Assembly (NCBI GenBank): GCA_963793335.1
Contig: CAWBZS010000014.1
Location: 102,602 to 166,601, forward strand
Origin: Sva-07 sp963793335
Lineage (GTDB): Bacteria > Actinomycetota > Acidimicrobiia > Acidimicrobiales > Ilumatobacteraceae
Length of the DNA stretch: 64,000 bases
Direction: 5' to 3'
Shown in pieces: positions 8,666 to 17,510 of this stretch (the stretch's first letter is position 1; every line of letters starts with the position of its first letter). Under the pieces are notes generated by a model, which was given only the letters and a program-made list of their open reading frames with translations, made no database searches and was not told the DNA's origin. The position numbers and the translations under genes are program-made.

Positions 8666-10342
8666 ATGAGCGTCGACGACAGGGAACGAACGCGCACCGG
8701 GCTCGCGTCGACGCTGCGCAATGGTGGGCTCCGCAAGCTCTACGGCGCCGAGTTGGTCTCTGGCGCTGGGGACGGGATCTTCTGGGTGGCGCTCGTGGTG
8801 TTCCTGTCGGACCAGCCGAGATTCGGACTCTGGCTGACGCTCGCAGTCGTGGCTCGCCTCGGGCCTCGAGCGGTGTTGAGCCTGCCAGCGGGTTCATTGG
8901 TCGACCGATGCAATCTTCGCCGGCTGGTGGTCTCGATCGAGGCGACCCGCACGCTGATCATGGCGGGCCTCGCCGCTGTGGTGGCCTTCGATGGGCCGCC
9001 TGCTGTCGCGATCGGGATGGTCATGGTGTCGTACTCGGTCGGGGCGCCGACCCGACCTGCGCTGTCGAAGATCGTCCCGAGCATCGCGGGCGAGCGGCAC
9101 CTTGCTGGGGCCAATGCAGTGCTGAGCACGGTGCGTCAGATCATGACCTTCGTCGGACCGTTGCTCGGCGTTGCGGTCGCAGCGTGGTCGGCGGCTGCGG
9201 GGTTCGCCGTGAACGCGGCCACGTTTGCGCTGTCCGGTCTGATCCTCGCCACGGTCAGCGGCATTCCGCAGCGACCGAAGCGGTTGCGAGAGCACCACGG
9301 ACTGTCGTCACCGTTGAACCTCGTTGCGGCGTCGGTCGACGGCATCCGGGCAGTTCGATCGGTCCGGGCGCTCCCGCCACTCGTGGCCCTGATCGCCACG
9401 ATGTCGTTCGTGCGAGGCGCCGAGATGGTGCTGCATGTCTACGTGGTGCGCGACCAGATTGGTGACGACGTCGCTCGTGTCGGTCTGTTGAGCGGTGCGG
9501 TCGGTCTCGGAGCGTTGGTGGCGATGCCGATCGCCGCACGCGCGGCCGATTCGGTCAGTCCGGTGCGTCCAATCCTGTTCTCGTTGGTGCTGACGGCGGT
9601 GCCGACCGCAGCACTCGCGGTGGTCGCCACCACGCTGGCGGCGAGCGCGGTGCTCGTGCTGGTCGGGGTCGGCATGGTCGTGTTCGAAGTGGTGATCGTG
9701 GTGATGGTGCAGCGGATTGCGTCGCCGGCTGCCCTGGGACGAGTCTTCGGAGCCGTCAACGCAGCGTCGAACACCGGCAAGCTGATCGGTGCCTTGGCTG
9801 CGCCAGCGCTGCTCGCAGCGTTCGGGGTGGAGGGTGCGCTGGTGGCGGTTGGCGCCGTCGTGCTCGTGATCGGTGCGGCTGCAGGTTGGCCCTTGGTTCC
9901 GATCGGGCGGATCACCGCCGCGCGCCAGCGCGAGTTGGCGCCAATCGTCGATGTGTTGGGTCGGTTGGGGATCTTCGAAGGCGCATCGAGTCTCTCGCTG
10001 GAGCGGATTGCCGCCGAGACGGTCGAGCGTGAGGTGGCTGCTGGGACGGCGGTGGTTGCCCAGGGTGAAACGGCCGACGATGTGTACGTGTGTCGGTCGG
10101 GAGCGCTGGTTGCCGTCCGCAACGGCACCGCCGTCGGCACCATCGGTGCAGATGGCTGGTTCGGTGAAATCGGGCTCGTCGAGGAACGGCCCCGGACGGC
10201 AACGGTGTCAGCGACCGAACCGACCGTCGTCTGGCGAATTCCGGGCGAGGTGTTCCTGGACGCGCTCGACGAGACGGGAGCTGCACCATCGGCGCTCGTC
10301 GAGGCGATGGCCGCCCGCCTTGCGACCCACCGGGAGTCCTGA
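8666..10342 (+). CDS. MFS transporter fused to a C-terminal cyclic-nucleotide-binding domain
   Basis: The first ~420 of 558 residues are a 12-helix major facilitator of the drug-exporter (EntS/MFS_3-like) type; the loop SLPAGSLVDRCNLRRLVVSIEATR between helices 2 and 3 is recognisable. Residues about 432-558 are a cyclic-nucleotide-binding domain with the phosphate-binding cassette GWFGEIGLVEERPRTATVSA, including the conserved Glu and Arg that contact the cyclic nucleotide phosphate and ribose. The natural reading is a transporter gated or tuned by cAMP or cGMP. MFS proteins carrying cNBDs are known in mycobacteria. It is divergent from the CoxL-like gene (76-bp gap). Substrate unknown. Confidence 0.85.
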   Translation: MSVDDRERTRTGLASTLRNGGLRKLYGAELVSGAGDGIFWVALVVFLSDQPRFGLWLTLAVVARLGPRAVLSLPAGSLVDRCNLRRLVVSIEATRTLIMAGLAAVVAFDGPPAVAIGMVMVSYSVGAPTRPALSKIVPSIAGERHLAGANAVLSTVRQIMTFVGPLLGVAVAAWSAAAGFAVNAATFALSGLILATVSGIPQRPKRLREHHGLSSPLNLVAASVDGIRAVRSVRALPPLVALIATMSFVRGAEMVLHVYVVRDQIGDDVARVGLLSGAVGLGALVAMPIAARAADSVSPVRPILFSLVLTAVPTAALAVVATTLAASAVLVLVGVGMVVFEVVIVVMVQRIASPAALGRVFGAVNAASNTGKLIGALAAPALLAAFGVEGALVAVGAVVLVIGAAAGWPLVPIGRITAARQRELAPIVDVLGRLGIFEGASSLSLERIAAETVEREVAAGTAVVAQGETADDVYVCRSGALVAVRNGTAVGTIGADGWFGEIGLVEERPRTATVSATEPTVVWRIPGEVFLDALDETGAAPSALVEAMAARLATHRES

Positions 10343-10363
10343 CCCGGGGATCGGAGCCAGTAG

Positions 10364-11422
10364 TCAGCTGGTGGTGCCGATCGCTTCGATGGCTGGCTGC
10401 GCCAGGGCCCGTCCGTAGCGATGCGCCCCGCTCGACCAGACCGGACAGTCGTCGGTGATGCCGGCAACGGCTTCGCCGCTGACCGGGCAGAAGTGCACTC
10501 CGTCGGGTGCCCGCACGACGTTGACCGGCAGCCCATCAGCGTTGTAGCCGCCCTCGCAGGGTTCGGACGAGAGGCACGGCAGCGTGATCGTGTAGCTGTC
10601 GCCGTCGAGTACCGCAGCGCCGGCATCCGCGTACGACACGCCGTCGTGCACGGCGGCCAGGTTGCGGTAGAGATCGTTGATCTCGCCGCCGGTTGCTGAT
10701 GTGGGATCGAACACCGGGGCGCCGGCGAACACCACGTGGGTTCCGACCGGCGCGAACGTGGCGATCACTTTGGCCGCATCCGCCGCATAGTGTTCGGCGA
10801 TGGCCGGGCCGCTCGCCGGAACTCCGTCGGTGCCGTGCATGCACGGCGTGAGGCTGTTGCCGCTGAACTCGACCACGACCATGCCTGGCGCCATTGCGGT
10901 GGCATCGTCGGCCATCTGGTCGAACCAGTCGCAGATCGCTGTGCCACCGAATGTGCGTGTGTACACGTCGACGTGGGGGAGGTCGGCGAACGCCCCGGTG
11001 AACGAGTGGCGGGCCTCCCAGGCGAGCGAGTCGCCGTAGAGCACCACGACCGGCCGGGTCAGCGGCCCGACCGGGGCGGGGACCGCCGGCGAACGCACCG
11101 CGACGTTGTCGATCGGCGGGTTGGCCGGTGCACTCGATGCGGGGGCCGTCGATGTGGTCGGCGCGACCGTTGTCGGGACGGCCGTGGTGGTCGGCGCGAG
11201 GGTCGTCGGCGCAGGGGTCGTCGATGTGGGGGGCGCGACCGTCGTGGGTGGGGCCAGAGCGGCCGGCGCGGCGGCCGGTGGGATCAGGGCGCCTGGCGCA
11301 GAAGATCCCGGGCCGGGTGACGGACTGCCGCTCACCGAGATCAACCCGAACACCAGCGCGATGATCGATGCAACGGCTGCCACGCCTGCAAGGCGACGAT
11401 GGAGGTGCGCTGACGGATTCAC
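10364..11422 (-). CDS. SGNH/GDSL-like hydrolase with N-terminal membrane anchor
   Basis: The 352-residue product has one N-terminal hydrophobic helix (LAGVAAVASIIALVFGLISV, about residues 10-30), a long Pro/Ala/Thr low-complexity linker, then an SGNH-hydrolase-like domain: VVVLYGDSLAWEA supplies the block I Gly-Asp-Ser nucleophile, EFSGNSLTPC a block III Asn, and DGVHFCP the block V Asp-x-x-His. Such domains in exported actinobacterial proteins are esterases or acyl-transfer-linked enzymes. The GTG at 11420-11422 was taken because the upstream extension is low-complexity and overlaps the promoter of the divergent Crp gene. Convergent with the MFS-cNBD gene. Confidence 0.75.
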   Translation of the reverse strand: MNPSAHLHRRLAGVAAVASIIALVFGLISVSGSPSPGPGSSAPGALIPPAAAPAALAPPTTVAPPTSTTPAPTTLAPTTTAVPTTVAPTTSTAPASSAPANPPIDNVAVRSPAVPAPVGPLTRPVVVLYGDSLAWEARHSFTGAFADLPHVDVYTRTFGGTAICDWFDQMADDATAMAPGMVVVEFSGNSLTPCMHGTDGVPASGPAIAEHYAADAAKVIATFAPVGTHVVFAGAPVFDPTSATGGEINDLYRNLAAVHDGVSYADAGAAVLDGDSYTITLPCLSSEPCEGGYNADGLPVNVVRAPDGVHFCPVSGEAVAGITDDCPVWSSGAHRYGRALAQPAIEAIGTTS

Positions 11423-11564
11423 ACCACCAGCGTCTGCCGATTTCGCGAACGCGACCAGCAGCAAGCACACACATGGAGCGTGCGCTCGGGCACACACGCG
11501 TGTTCGGTCGGTCCGGTCCGACAATCGCCGCAGACCCTGCTGTTGCCTTGCTACGGTCGAGTCG

Positions 11565-12269
11565 ATGGGAGATCCGTCGTCGTCATCGTCGGCCCCGGAC
11601 TGGCGACAGCTCAGCTCGATGGCGGGGCTCGACGAGCGTGAACTCCTCACCGCGTGCCGCCGCCGCCACTATTCGCGCAACGAGGTGATCTTCCACGAGG
11701 GTGACCCCGCGGGCGCGCTCCATCTGATCGACAGCGGCCATGTGGCGATCCGACTCACGACGGTGCTCGGCGACGTCGCAATCGTCGATGTCCTCCAATC
11801 GGGCGACTGCTTCGGCGAGCGGGCACTCGTCCACGGAGACGGTGATCGATCGGCGTCCGCGGTGGCGATGAGCAAGGTGGAAACCCTCCTCCTCGACCCG
11901 GCGAGCTTCGAACGCCTGAGCGAGGGTCGGTCCGAGGCGAGTCGCTTTCTGATGTTGGTGCTGAGCGAGCGGCTCGCAGCCACGACCCGACAGCTGGTGG
12001 CGGCCCGCTACATGCCGGCCGAGCAACGACTCCACTGTTGCCTGTGGCGGCTGGCCGAGCAGTTCGACGCGTTCGACGGTGAGCCGATTCCGTTCACGCA
12101 GTTCGACCTCGCGTCGATGACCGGGATCACGAGATCGACGGCGAACCGCCTGTTGCGGCAGGCCGAGCGTGACGGGGTGATCGCCACGGGTCGCGGCCGC
12201 ATCCACATCCTCGACGCCGAGGCGCTCCGCCGGCGAGCCGGTCCTGGGGCCGTGCGCACCAATCCGTGA
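11565..12269 (+). CDS. Crp/Fnr-family transcriptional regulator
   Basis: The 234-residue protein has an N-terminal cyclic-nucleotide-binding domain (about residues 20-130; FHEGDPAGALHLIDSGHVAI and a cassette around SGDCFGERALVHGDGDRSASA) and a C-terminal winged helix (about 150-220) with the recognition segment FDLASMTGITRSTANRLLRQAERDGV. The cassette keeps Gly-Glu-Arg but the canonical Arg-(Thr/Ser)-Ala context is altered, so ligand identity is uncertain. It lies divergently from the SGNH hydrolase and just upstream of the cNBD-patatin operon, making it a candidate local regulator. Confidence 0.85.
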   Translation: MGDPSSSSSAPDWRQLSSMAGLDERELLTACRRRHYSRNEVIFHEGDPAGALHLIDSGHVAIRLTTVLGDVAIVDVLQSGDCFGERALVHGDGDRSASAVAMSKVETLLLDPASFERLSEGRSEASRFLMLVLSERLAATTRQLVAARYMPAEQRLHCCLWRLAEQFDAFDGEPIPFTQFDLASMTGITRSTANRLLRQAERDGVIATGRGRIHILDAEALRRRAGPGAVRTNP

Positions 12270-12390
12270 CTCGTCGATCGGGCGTCGGTGGGGTTGCTGG
12301 GGTCAAGAGTGATCTGACTACTGTCGGCGATGGCACGCGGGGGCGTGCTGCCGACGGTCGACGATGCTGAACAACGAGGGGGGGGGTTGG

Positions 12391-14568
12391 GTGACACTGC
12401 AGGCGGATCTGATCGCGAGCCTGGCGTCTCGGGCTCGCACGGTGTCGCTGGCCGATGGTGAACTGCTGGTCGAGCAGGGTGACGCTGCCGACAAGGTGTA
12501 CTTCATCGAGGCCGGGCGGGTGTCGGCGTCGAAGGCCACGGCGGACGGAGACGTGGTCGTCGGGACGGTCGAGGCCGGCCAGGTGATCGGCGAAGTCACC
12601 GTGGTCGCTGGTGGCGTGCGCACAGCGACGCTCACTGCTGTCGGTGCCGTCGAGGTGTTGGAGATCGAACGGGCCGATTTCGAGGACTGGTTGAACAGCC
12701 ACCCGGAGATGGCCGACCTCGTGTCGGACGAAGCGCGCGAGCGCGTCGACCGGACGAACGTGGCGACGATGGTCGCCGACCTGATGGGCAGTACCGATCA
12801 GTCGCTCGTGCAGGAGGTCGTCGACAGCGTCGGTTGGAAACGGCTCGCTGCCGGCGACGTGTTGTTCGAGCAGGGTGATGTGGCCGATGCCGCCTACTTC
12901 GTCGTGGGCGGCAGGGTCGCGGTGAGCGTCGTCGACGACGGCGACGAGCGGCTCGTTGCCGAACTCGGGCGCGGCGAGGTCGTCGGGGAGCTCGGCCTGC
13001 TCGACCGAACGCCCCGATCGGCAACGGTGCGGGCGGTTCGCGATACGACGCTGGCCTCGTTCTCGAGCTCGACGTTCGAAGACCTCGTGGTGACCTCGCC
13101 GACGATGATGCTCAACGTCACCCGGCGTATCCTCACGCGTCTGCGCAGCCCGACGCAGCGCAAGTTCGATCGGGCGTCGTCGCTCACCGTTGCGGTCACG
13201 GCTGACACCGATGCCGACGCCTTCGTCTCCGAGATGGTTGCCGAGATTGCTCGGTTCGGTACTGCGACACATCTGTCGAGTGCCCGGGTCGACCGTGTTC
13301 TCAACCGAGCGGAGATCTCGCAGGTGGCGACCGACAACGTCGGCGTCCCGCGACTCGTCGAGTTCATGCACGAGGCCGACGTCGGCAACGACCACGTCGT
13401 ACTGCAGACCGATCGCGAAGCCACCGCGTGGACCCGTCGTGCGTTGCGTCAGGCCGATCGCGTGGTGGTGGTGTGCTCTCCGAATCCGGACGTCGCCGAG
13501 CGGGAGCGCATCGCAGACATCTTCGGCATCGTCGACGATGCCCCCCACGTCGCGCGGATGCTTGCCGTGTTGCATCCTTCGACGTCGGACCGTCCTCGAG
13601 GTACGGCGTCGCTGCTCGCCATGACCGGCGCCGACGACGTGGTGCACGTGCGCAGCGGTCGATCGAGCGATGTCGCTCGCCTCGCTCGGCTTGCCAGCGG
13701 CCACGGATACGGGCTGGTGCTCAGTGGCGGTGGCGCACGCGGCTTCGCACACCTCGGCGTGTTCCAGGCGCTGCAGGAGCATGGCGTGCCCGTCGATCAG
13801 GTGGCCGGCTGCTCGATGGGTTCGGCGATCGCTGCGGCCATCGCGCTCGATGTGCGCGGCGACGCGCTGCTGGCACTCGCCGAGCAGCAGTTCCACAAAC
13901 TGCTCGACTACACCCTTCCGGTGGTCTCGATCATCAAGGGTCAGCGGGTGATGGCCAACATCGAAGCGAGCCTGGGTGGTCGGGACATCGAAGACCTCTG
14001 GTTGCCGTACTACTGCGTCTCGACGAACCTCACGAAGTCACGGCTCGAGGTACACCGTCGTGGGAGTGCCGCCGTGGCGGTGCGCGCCAGCGTTGCGATC
14101 CCGGGTGTGCTGCCGCCCGTTCCGCATGACGGCGATCTCCTCGTCGATGGTGGTGTGTTGAACAACATGCCATTCGAAGTGATGCGCGACGACAGCACGA
14201 TCGGCACCATCATCGCGGTCGACGTCGCTCCCGATCGGGGACCGCTGGCTCGTGCCGACTTCGGATTGTCGGTCTCGGGCTTCAAGGCGCTCGGCGCGTC
14301 GCTCGGACGGTCGACGTCGGTGTATCCGAGTGTCACGTCAGTGCTCCTGCGAAGCATGTTGACCGGCGCAGTACGCAACCAGAAGGAGTCGATGCAGGAC
14401 GGCTCGATCGACCTGCTCGTCGCAATGCACCTGCCCGGTGTCGGCTTGCTCGACTTCGAACGATCTCGCGAGGTCGCCGAAGCCGGATACGAGGCCTCCG
14501 TGCAGACGGTACGTGAGTGGGCATCCGTCCGTGCCGAGTCGCCGGTTCTCGCAGGGGGAGGCACCTGA
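12391..14568 (+). CDS. Patatin-like phospholipase with two cyclic-nucleotide-binding domains
   Basis: The 725-residue protein carries two tandem cNBDs (about residues 1-115 and 130-255; the second has GEVVGELGLLDRTPRSATVRA), a middle domain (about 260-430) and a patatin lipase domain (about 440-710) with the oxyanion loop GGGARGFAHLG (near 447), nucleophile elbow GCSMGS (Ser near 476) and the dyad Asp in DGGVLNNMPFE (near 586). This is the architecture of neuropathy-target-esterase-like lysophospholipases and of mycobacterial Rv2565. GTG 12391 is preferred because a purine-rich GAGGGGGGGG run precedes it at RBS distance; ATG 12364 in the same frame is the alternative. The stop overlaps the permease start by one base. 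Confidence 0.88.
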   Translation: MTLQADLIASLASRARTVSLADGELLVEQGDAADKVYFIEAGRVSASKATADGDVVVGTVEAGQVIGEVTVVAGGVRTATLTAVGAVEVLEIERADFEDWLNSHPEMADLVSDEARERVDRTNVATMVADLMGSTDQSLVQEVVDSVGWKRLAAGDVLFEQGDVADAAYFVVGGRVAVSVVDDGDERLVAELGRGEVVGELGLLDRTPRSATVRAVRDTTLASFSSSTFEDLVVTSPTMMLNVTRRILTRLRSPTQRKFDRASSLTVAVTADTDADAFVSEMVAEIARFGTATHLSSARVDRVLNRAEISQVATDNVGVPRLVEFMHEADVGNDHVVLQTDREATAWTRRALRQADRVVVVCSPNPDVAERERIADIFGIVDDAPHVARMLAVLHPSTSDRPRGTASLLAMTGADDVVHVRSGRSSDVARLARLASGHGYGLVLSGGGARGFAHLGVFQALQEHGVPVDQVAGCSMGSAIAAAIALDVRGDALLALAEQQFHKLLDYTLPVVSIIKGQRVMANIEASLGGRDIEDLWLPYYCVSTNLTKSRLEVHRRGSAAVAVRASVAIPGVLPPVPHDGDLLVDGGVLNNMPFEVMRDDSTIGTIIAVDVAPDRGPLARADFGLSVSGFKALGASLGRSTSVYPSVTSVLLRSMLTGAVRNQKESMQDGSIDLLVAMHLPGVGLLDFERSREVAEAGYEASVQTVREWASVRAESPVLAGGGT

Positions 14569-15611
14569 TGCTGTTGTTGACCATTCGCGACCTCGTGTAC
14601 CGCAAGACGCGGTTCATCGTGGTCACCGTGCTCGGGGCGGTGGTGTTCGCGCTGCTGTTCGTGATGACTGGACTCGTCAACCAGTTCAACCTCGAGCCAG
14701 CGGAGGCCGTTGAGCAGTTCGCCGCCGAGCAGTGGGTGCTGCCGGAAGGTGTCTCGGCGCCGTTCACCTCGGTGTCGGTGATGCCTGCGTCGGCGCTCGA
14801 TGCGGTGGACGCCACCGCGAAGTCGCCGGTGGTGATCACCCGCTCGAGCGTGTCCGATGGCGGGTCACCGGAAGAAGTGGTGCTGGTCGGCTTCGAGTCG
14901 GGCGGTCTCGGTGCCCCGCAGGTGGTCGATGGCCGGGTGCCACAGGCCGCAGGTGAGGTGGCGCTCGACCGGACGCTCGACATCGGTCTCGGCACCGACA
15001 TCACGGTGTCGGGCGAGCCGTTCAGCGTGGTCGGGCTCACCGAGCGGACCACCGTGTTGGCCGGGATCCCGTTTGCCTATCTCGTGTTGCCCGACGCTCA
15101 GGTCCTGGCGTTCACCTCGACGGACGTCATCAGCTCGGTGATCGTTGCGGGCGAGGTGGGTGCGTTGCCGCCGGGGCTGGCATCGCTGTCGTCCGACGAT
15201 GTCGTCGCGCAGACCTTGCAGCCGCTCGAGGGCGCGATCGCGTCGATCGACTTGGTCCGTGCGCTGCTCTGGATCGTGGCGGCGATCATCGTGGGTGCGG
15301 TGGTGTACCTGTCGGCGCTCGATCGGCAACGCGACTTCGCCGTGCTCAAGGCGATCGGTTCCTCGAACGCGTCGCTGCTCGGCAGCCTGGCGCTGCAAGC
15401 CGTGGTGATCGCCCTCGGCGCCGTGGCGCTTGCCGCGATCATCCAGGTGTTCCTCGCTCCGCGGTTTCCGCTGTCGGTGACCGTTCCGGCGAGCGCCTTC
15501 TGGCAGTTGCCGGCGATGGCGGTCGTGATGGCGCTCGCCGCTGGTGCGATCGGCATGCGCAAAGTGCTCAGATCAGACCCATCACAAGCGTTCGCGGGGG
15601 CAGGAACATGA
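14568..15611 (+). CDS. FtsX/MacB-type ABC transporter permease
   Basis: The 347-residue protein has the FtsX-type layout: one N-terminal helix (about residues 15-38, IVVTVLGAVVFALLFVMTG), a large extracytoplasmic domain (about 40-225), and three C-terminal helices (about 235-260, 280-310, 315-340). Such permeases work with LolD/MacB-type ATPases in mechanotransmission or lipid and peptide export. GGGGGAGG just upstream is a good ribosome binding site. It begins within the lipase stop (TGATG) and overlaps the ATPase gene by 4 nt, so lipase, permease and ATPase form one operon. Confidence 0.87.
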   Translation: MLLLTIRDLVYRKTRFIVVTVLGAVVFALLFVMTGLVNQFNLEPAEAVEQFAAEQWVLPEGVSAPFTSVSVMPASALDAVDATAKSPVVITRSSVSDGGSPEEVVLVGFESGGLGAPQVVDGRVPQAAGEVALDRTLDIGLGTDITVSGEPFSVVGLTERTTVLAGIPFAYLVLPDAQVLAFTSTDVISSVIVAGEVGALPPGLASLSSDDVVAQTLQPLEGAIASIDLVRALLWIVAAIIVGAVVYLSALDRQRDFAVLKAIGSSNASLLGSLALQAVVIALGAVALAAIIQVFLAPRFPLSVTVPASAFWQLPAMAVVMALAAGAIGMRKVLRSDPSQAFAGAGT

Positions 15612-16567
15612 CGATCGGACCACTCACCGTCAGCGACCTCGTGGTCGAATTCGTGCACGACGGCTATGCGATCCGCCCGCTCGATGGGCTCTCGTTCGAG
15701 GCGCACGCCGGCGAGCTCGTCGTGCTCCTCGGGCCGTCGGGCTGCGGCAAGACCACCCTGCTCTCGTGCCTCGGCGGGATCCTCACGCCGACCAGCGGTT
15801 CGATCCAGCTCGGCCCAACGGAGGTGACCGGGCTCAAGGGCAGCGACCTCGACTCGTACCGGCGCGACGAGATCGGATTCGTGTTCCAGGCGTTCAACCT
15901 GATTCCGTCACTGACTGCACGCCAGAACATCGCCGTGCCGTTGACACTCACCGGTCACGGCCGAAAGGAGTCGTTCGCACGGGCGGACGAACTGCTCCAA
16001 CAGGTCGGCCTCGCCGAACGGGCCGATCACCTGCCGAGCAAGCTGTCCGGTGGTCAGATGCAGCGCGTCGCGGTCGCCCGCGGGCTCGGCCACAACCCGC
16101 CGTTGCTCCTGGCCGACGAACCGACCGCCAACCTCGACCACATTCAGGCCGAGGCGATCATCCGGCTGCTGCAGAGTCTGCGCGACGACGGGCGGATGAT
16201 CGTGGTGTCGACCCACGACTCGCGTCTGGTGCCGATCGCCGATCGCATCGTGCAGATGGTGCCGGAGGGCGATCACGCCGAGGTCCCAACCCATCAGGTC
16301 ACTTTCGACGCGGGTGCCTCGGTCTTCGAGCAGGGCGATGATGCCGACCTCGTGTACGTGATCGAGTCGGGCAACGTCGAAGTGGTTCGAGTGCTCGCCA
16401 ACGGTGGCGAGGAGCTGCTGACTCGGCTCGGCCCCGACCAGTACTTCGGCGAGCTCGGACCGTTCCTCGGGTTCCCGCGTTCGGCGTCGGTGCGTGCCAC
16501 GACCGACGTGGTGCTCACGGCCTACAGCCCGCGCATCTTCCGCGAGAAGGTCCTGCACAAGGACTGA
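15608..16567 (+). CDS. ABC transporter ATPase (LolD-like) fused to a cyclic-nucleotide-binding domain
   Basis: Of 319 residues, the first ~220 form a complete LolD/MacB-type ATPase: Walker A GPSGCGKTT (near 43-51), Q-loop FVFQAFN, signature LSGGQMQRVAVARG (near 145), Walker B LLLADEPTANLD (near 167) and the switch His in VVSTHDSR. The last ~95 residues are a cNBD with FEQGDDADLVYVIESG and the cassette QYFGELGPFLGFPRSASVRA. Mycobacterium tuberculosis Rv2564 has the same fusion beside a permease (Rv2563) and a cNBD-patatin (Rv2565), recalled from the literature. A cyclic-nucleotide-controlled exporter coupled to a phospholipase is the inferred role. Confidence 0.88.
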   Translation: MTIGPLTVSDLVVEFVHDGYAIRPLDGLSFEAHAGELVVLLGPSGCGKTTLLSCLGGILTPTSGSIQLGPTEVTGLKGSDLDSYRRDEIGFVFQAFNLIPSLTARQNIAVPLTLTGHGRKESFARADELLQQVGLAERADHLPSKLSGGQMQRVAVARGLGHNPPLLLADEPTANLDHIQAEAIIRLLQSLRDDGRMIVVSTHDSRLVPIADRIVQMVPEGDHAEVPTHQVTFDAGASVFEQGDDADLVYVIESGNVEVVRVLANGGEELLTRLGPDQYFGELGPFLGFPRSASVRATTDVVLTAYSPRIFREKVLHKD

Positions 16568-16651
16568 CGGATCGCGCTGCTCGTCCGTCATGGCCGACCG
16601 ACGCCGAGGCGTCAGCGAACGATTCCTCGACCGCTCACGCCGTTGGTTCGT

Positions 16652-17470
16652 TCAGCGTCGGTTGATCGATGAGAGGACGTCGGCGAGGTTCACCCCGGGT
16701 CGATCTCGAAACTCGGTCATGCGCCCGAAGACGTCAGCGGCTGCATCACCGAAGCCGGTGGGGAGTCCGTTCGCGGCGAGTGTCTCAGCGATCTGCTCCA
16801 TCTCGCCGACGAAGCGCCAAGCCTTCGGTGCCGTCATCGCGGCGGTCGCCTCGGAGCGTTCGGCGGCGCCGGGCTGGGAGATCTCCCACTCGGTGAGCAG
16901 CGCCTCGTCGACACCTTCGGCCTCGGCCAAGGCTCGTACGGTCAGGAGCATCGATGAGGAGATCTTGGTCCAGAGCGCATAGGCGATCTTGAGCGCTGAG
17001 GCCGCACCGGGTCCACCGTCGATCGGCCGAGCATCGAGCAAGGAGTCGGCCCAGAGGTCGGCAACCGCACGGACTACTCCGGCGTCGTCGCCCGACAGGT
17101 AGAGCCGAGTGATGCCGGGACGAATTGCCGGTGGCCCGATGATGCCCCCGTCGACGAAGCGTTCGAACTGCGACCCGATGGTCCGAGCCGTCGCTGGCGC
17201 AATCGCGTTGGCATCGACATAGATGCCGTCGAATCCGAGTGCCGCGACGTCGGTCGCCACGCGCAACGCCGAGCCGGGTGGACAGACCGACACGATCACC
17301 TCGGCGTGCTCCACCAGCTCACCCAGCGTGTTGGTTGCCGTGAGCCCTGCCGCTGTGGCCCGCTCCGCGGTCTCGCCCGACCGGCCCTCGGAACACCAGC
17401 TGACGTCGCCGGCACAGGCCGCCGCAACGCTGGCGCCCATCGCTCCCGGATGCAGCACGCCGACCCTCAT
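16652..17470 (-). CDS. NAD(P)-dependent oxidoreductase of the 6-phosphogluconate/3-hydroxyisobutyrate dehydrogenase type (DUF1932)
   Basis: The 272-residue product begins with a Rossmann start (MRVGVLHPGAMGASVAAA, the GxGxxG variant being HPGAMG), a second strand ending SEGRSGET, and the conserved SVCPPGSAL segment. The C-terminal helical half (about 165-272; GAASALKIAYALWTKISSSML with the likely catalytic Lys) matches the DUF1932 C-terminal domain. The reaction is probably an NAD(P)-linked oxidation or reduction of a 3-hydroxyacid-like compound; the substrate cannot be named. It is convergent with the cNBD operon and about 40 bp downstream of the dienelactone hydrolase gene on the same strand. 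Confidence 0.82.
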   Translation of the reverse strand: MRVGVLHPGAMGASVAAACAGDVSWCSEGRSGETAERATAAGLTATNTLGELVEHAEVIVSVCPPGSALRVATDVAALGFDGIYVDANAIAPATARTIGSQFERFVDGGIIGPPAIRPGITRLYLSGDDAGVVRAVADLWADSLLDARPIDGGPGAASALKIAYALWTKISSSMLLTVRALAEAEGVDEALLTEWEISQPGAAERSEATAAMTAPKAWRFVGEMEQIAETLAANGLPTGFGDAAADVFGRMTEFRDRPGVNLADVLSSINRR

Positions 17471-17510
17471 CTCGGCGTCTCCTGTGAGTGTCGACCCGAT
17501 GGCGTCCGCA

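Noticed and set aside
6622..9465. 947-residue plus-strand frame opposite the CoxL-like gene
   Set aside because: It is a GC-skew shadow of the minus-strand gene and the MFS gene, with no family motif.
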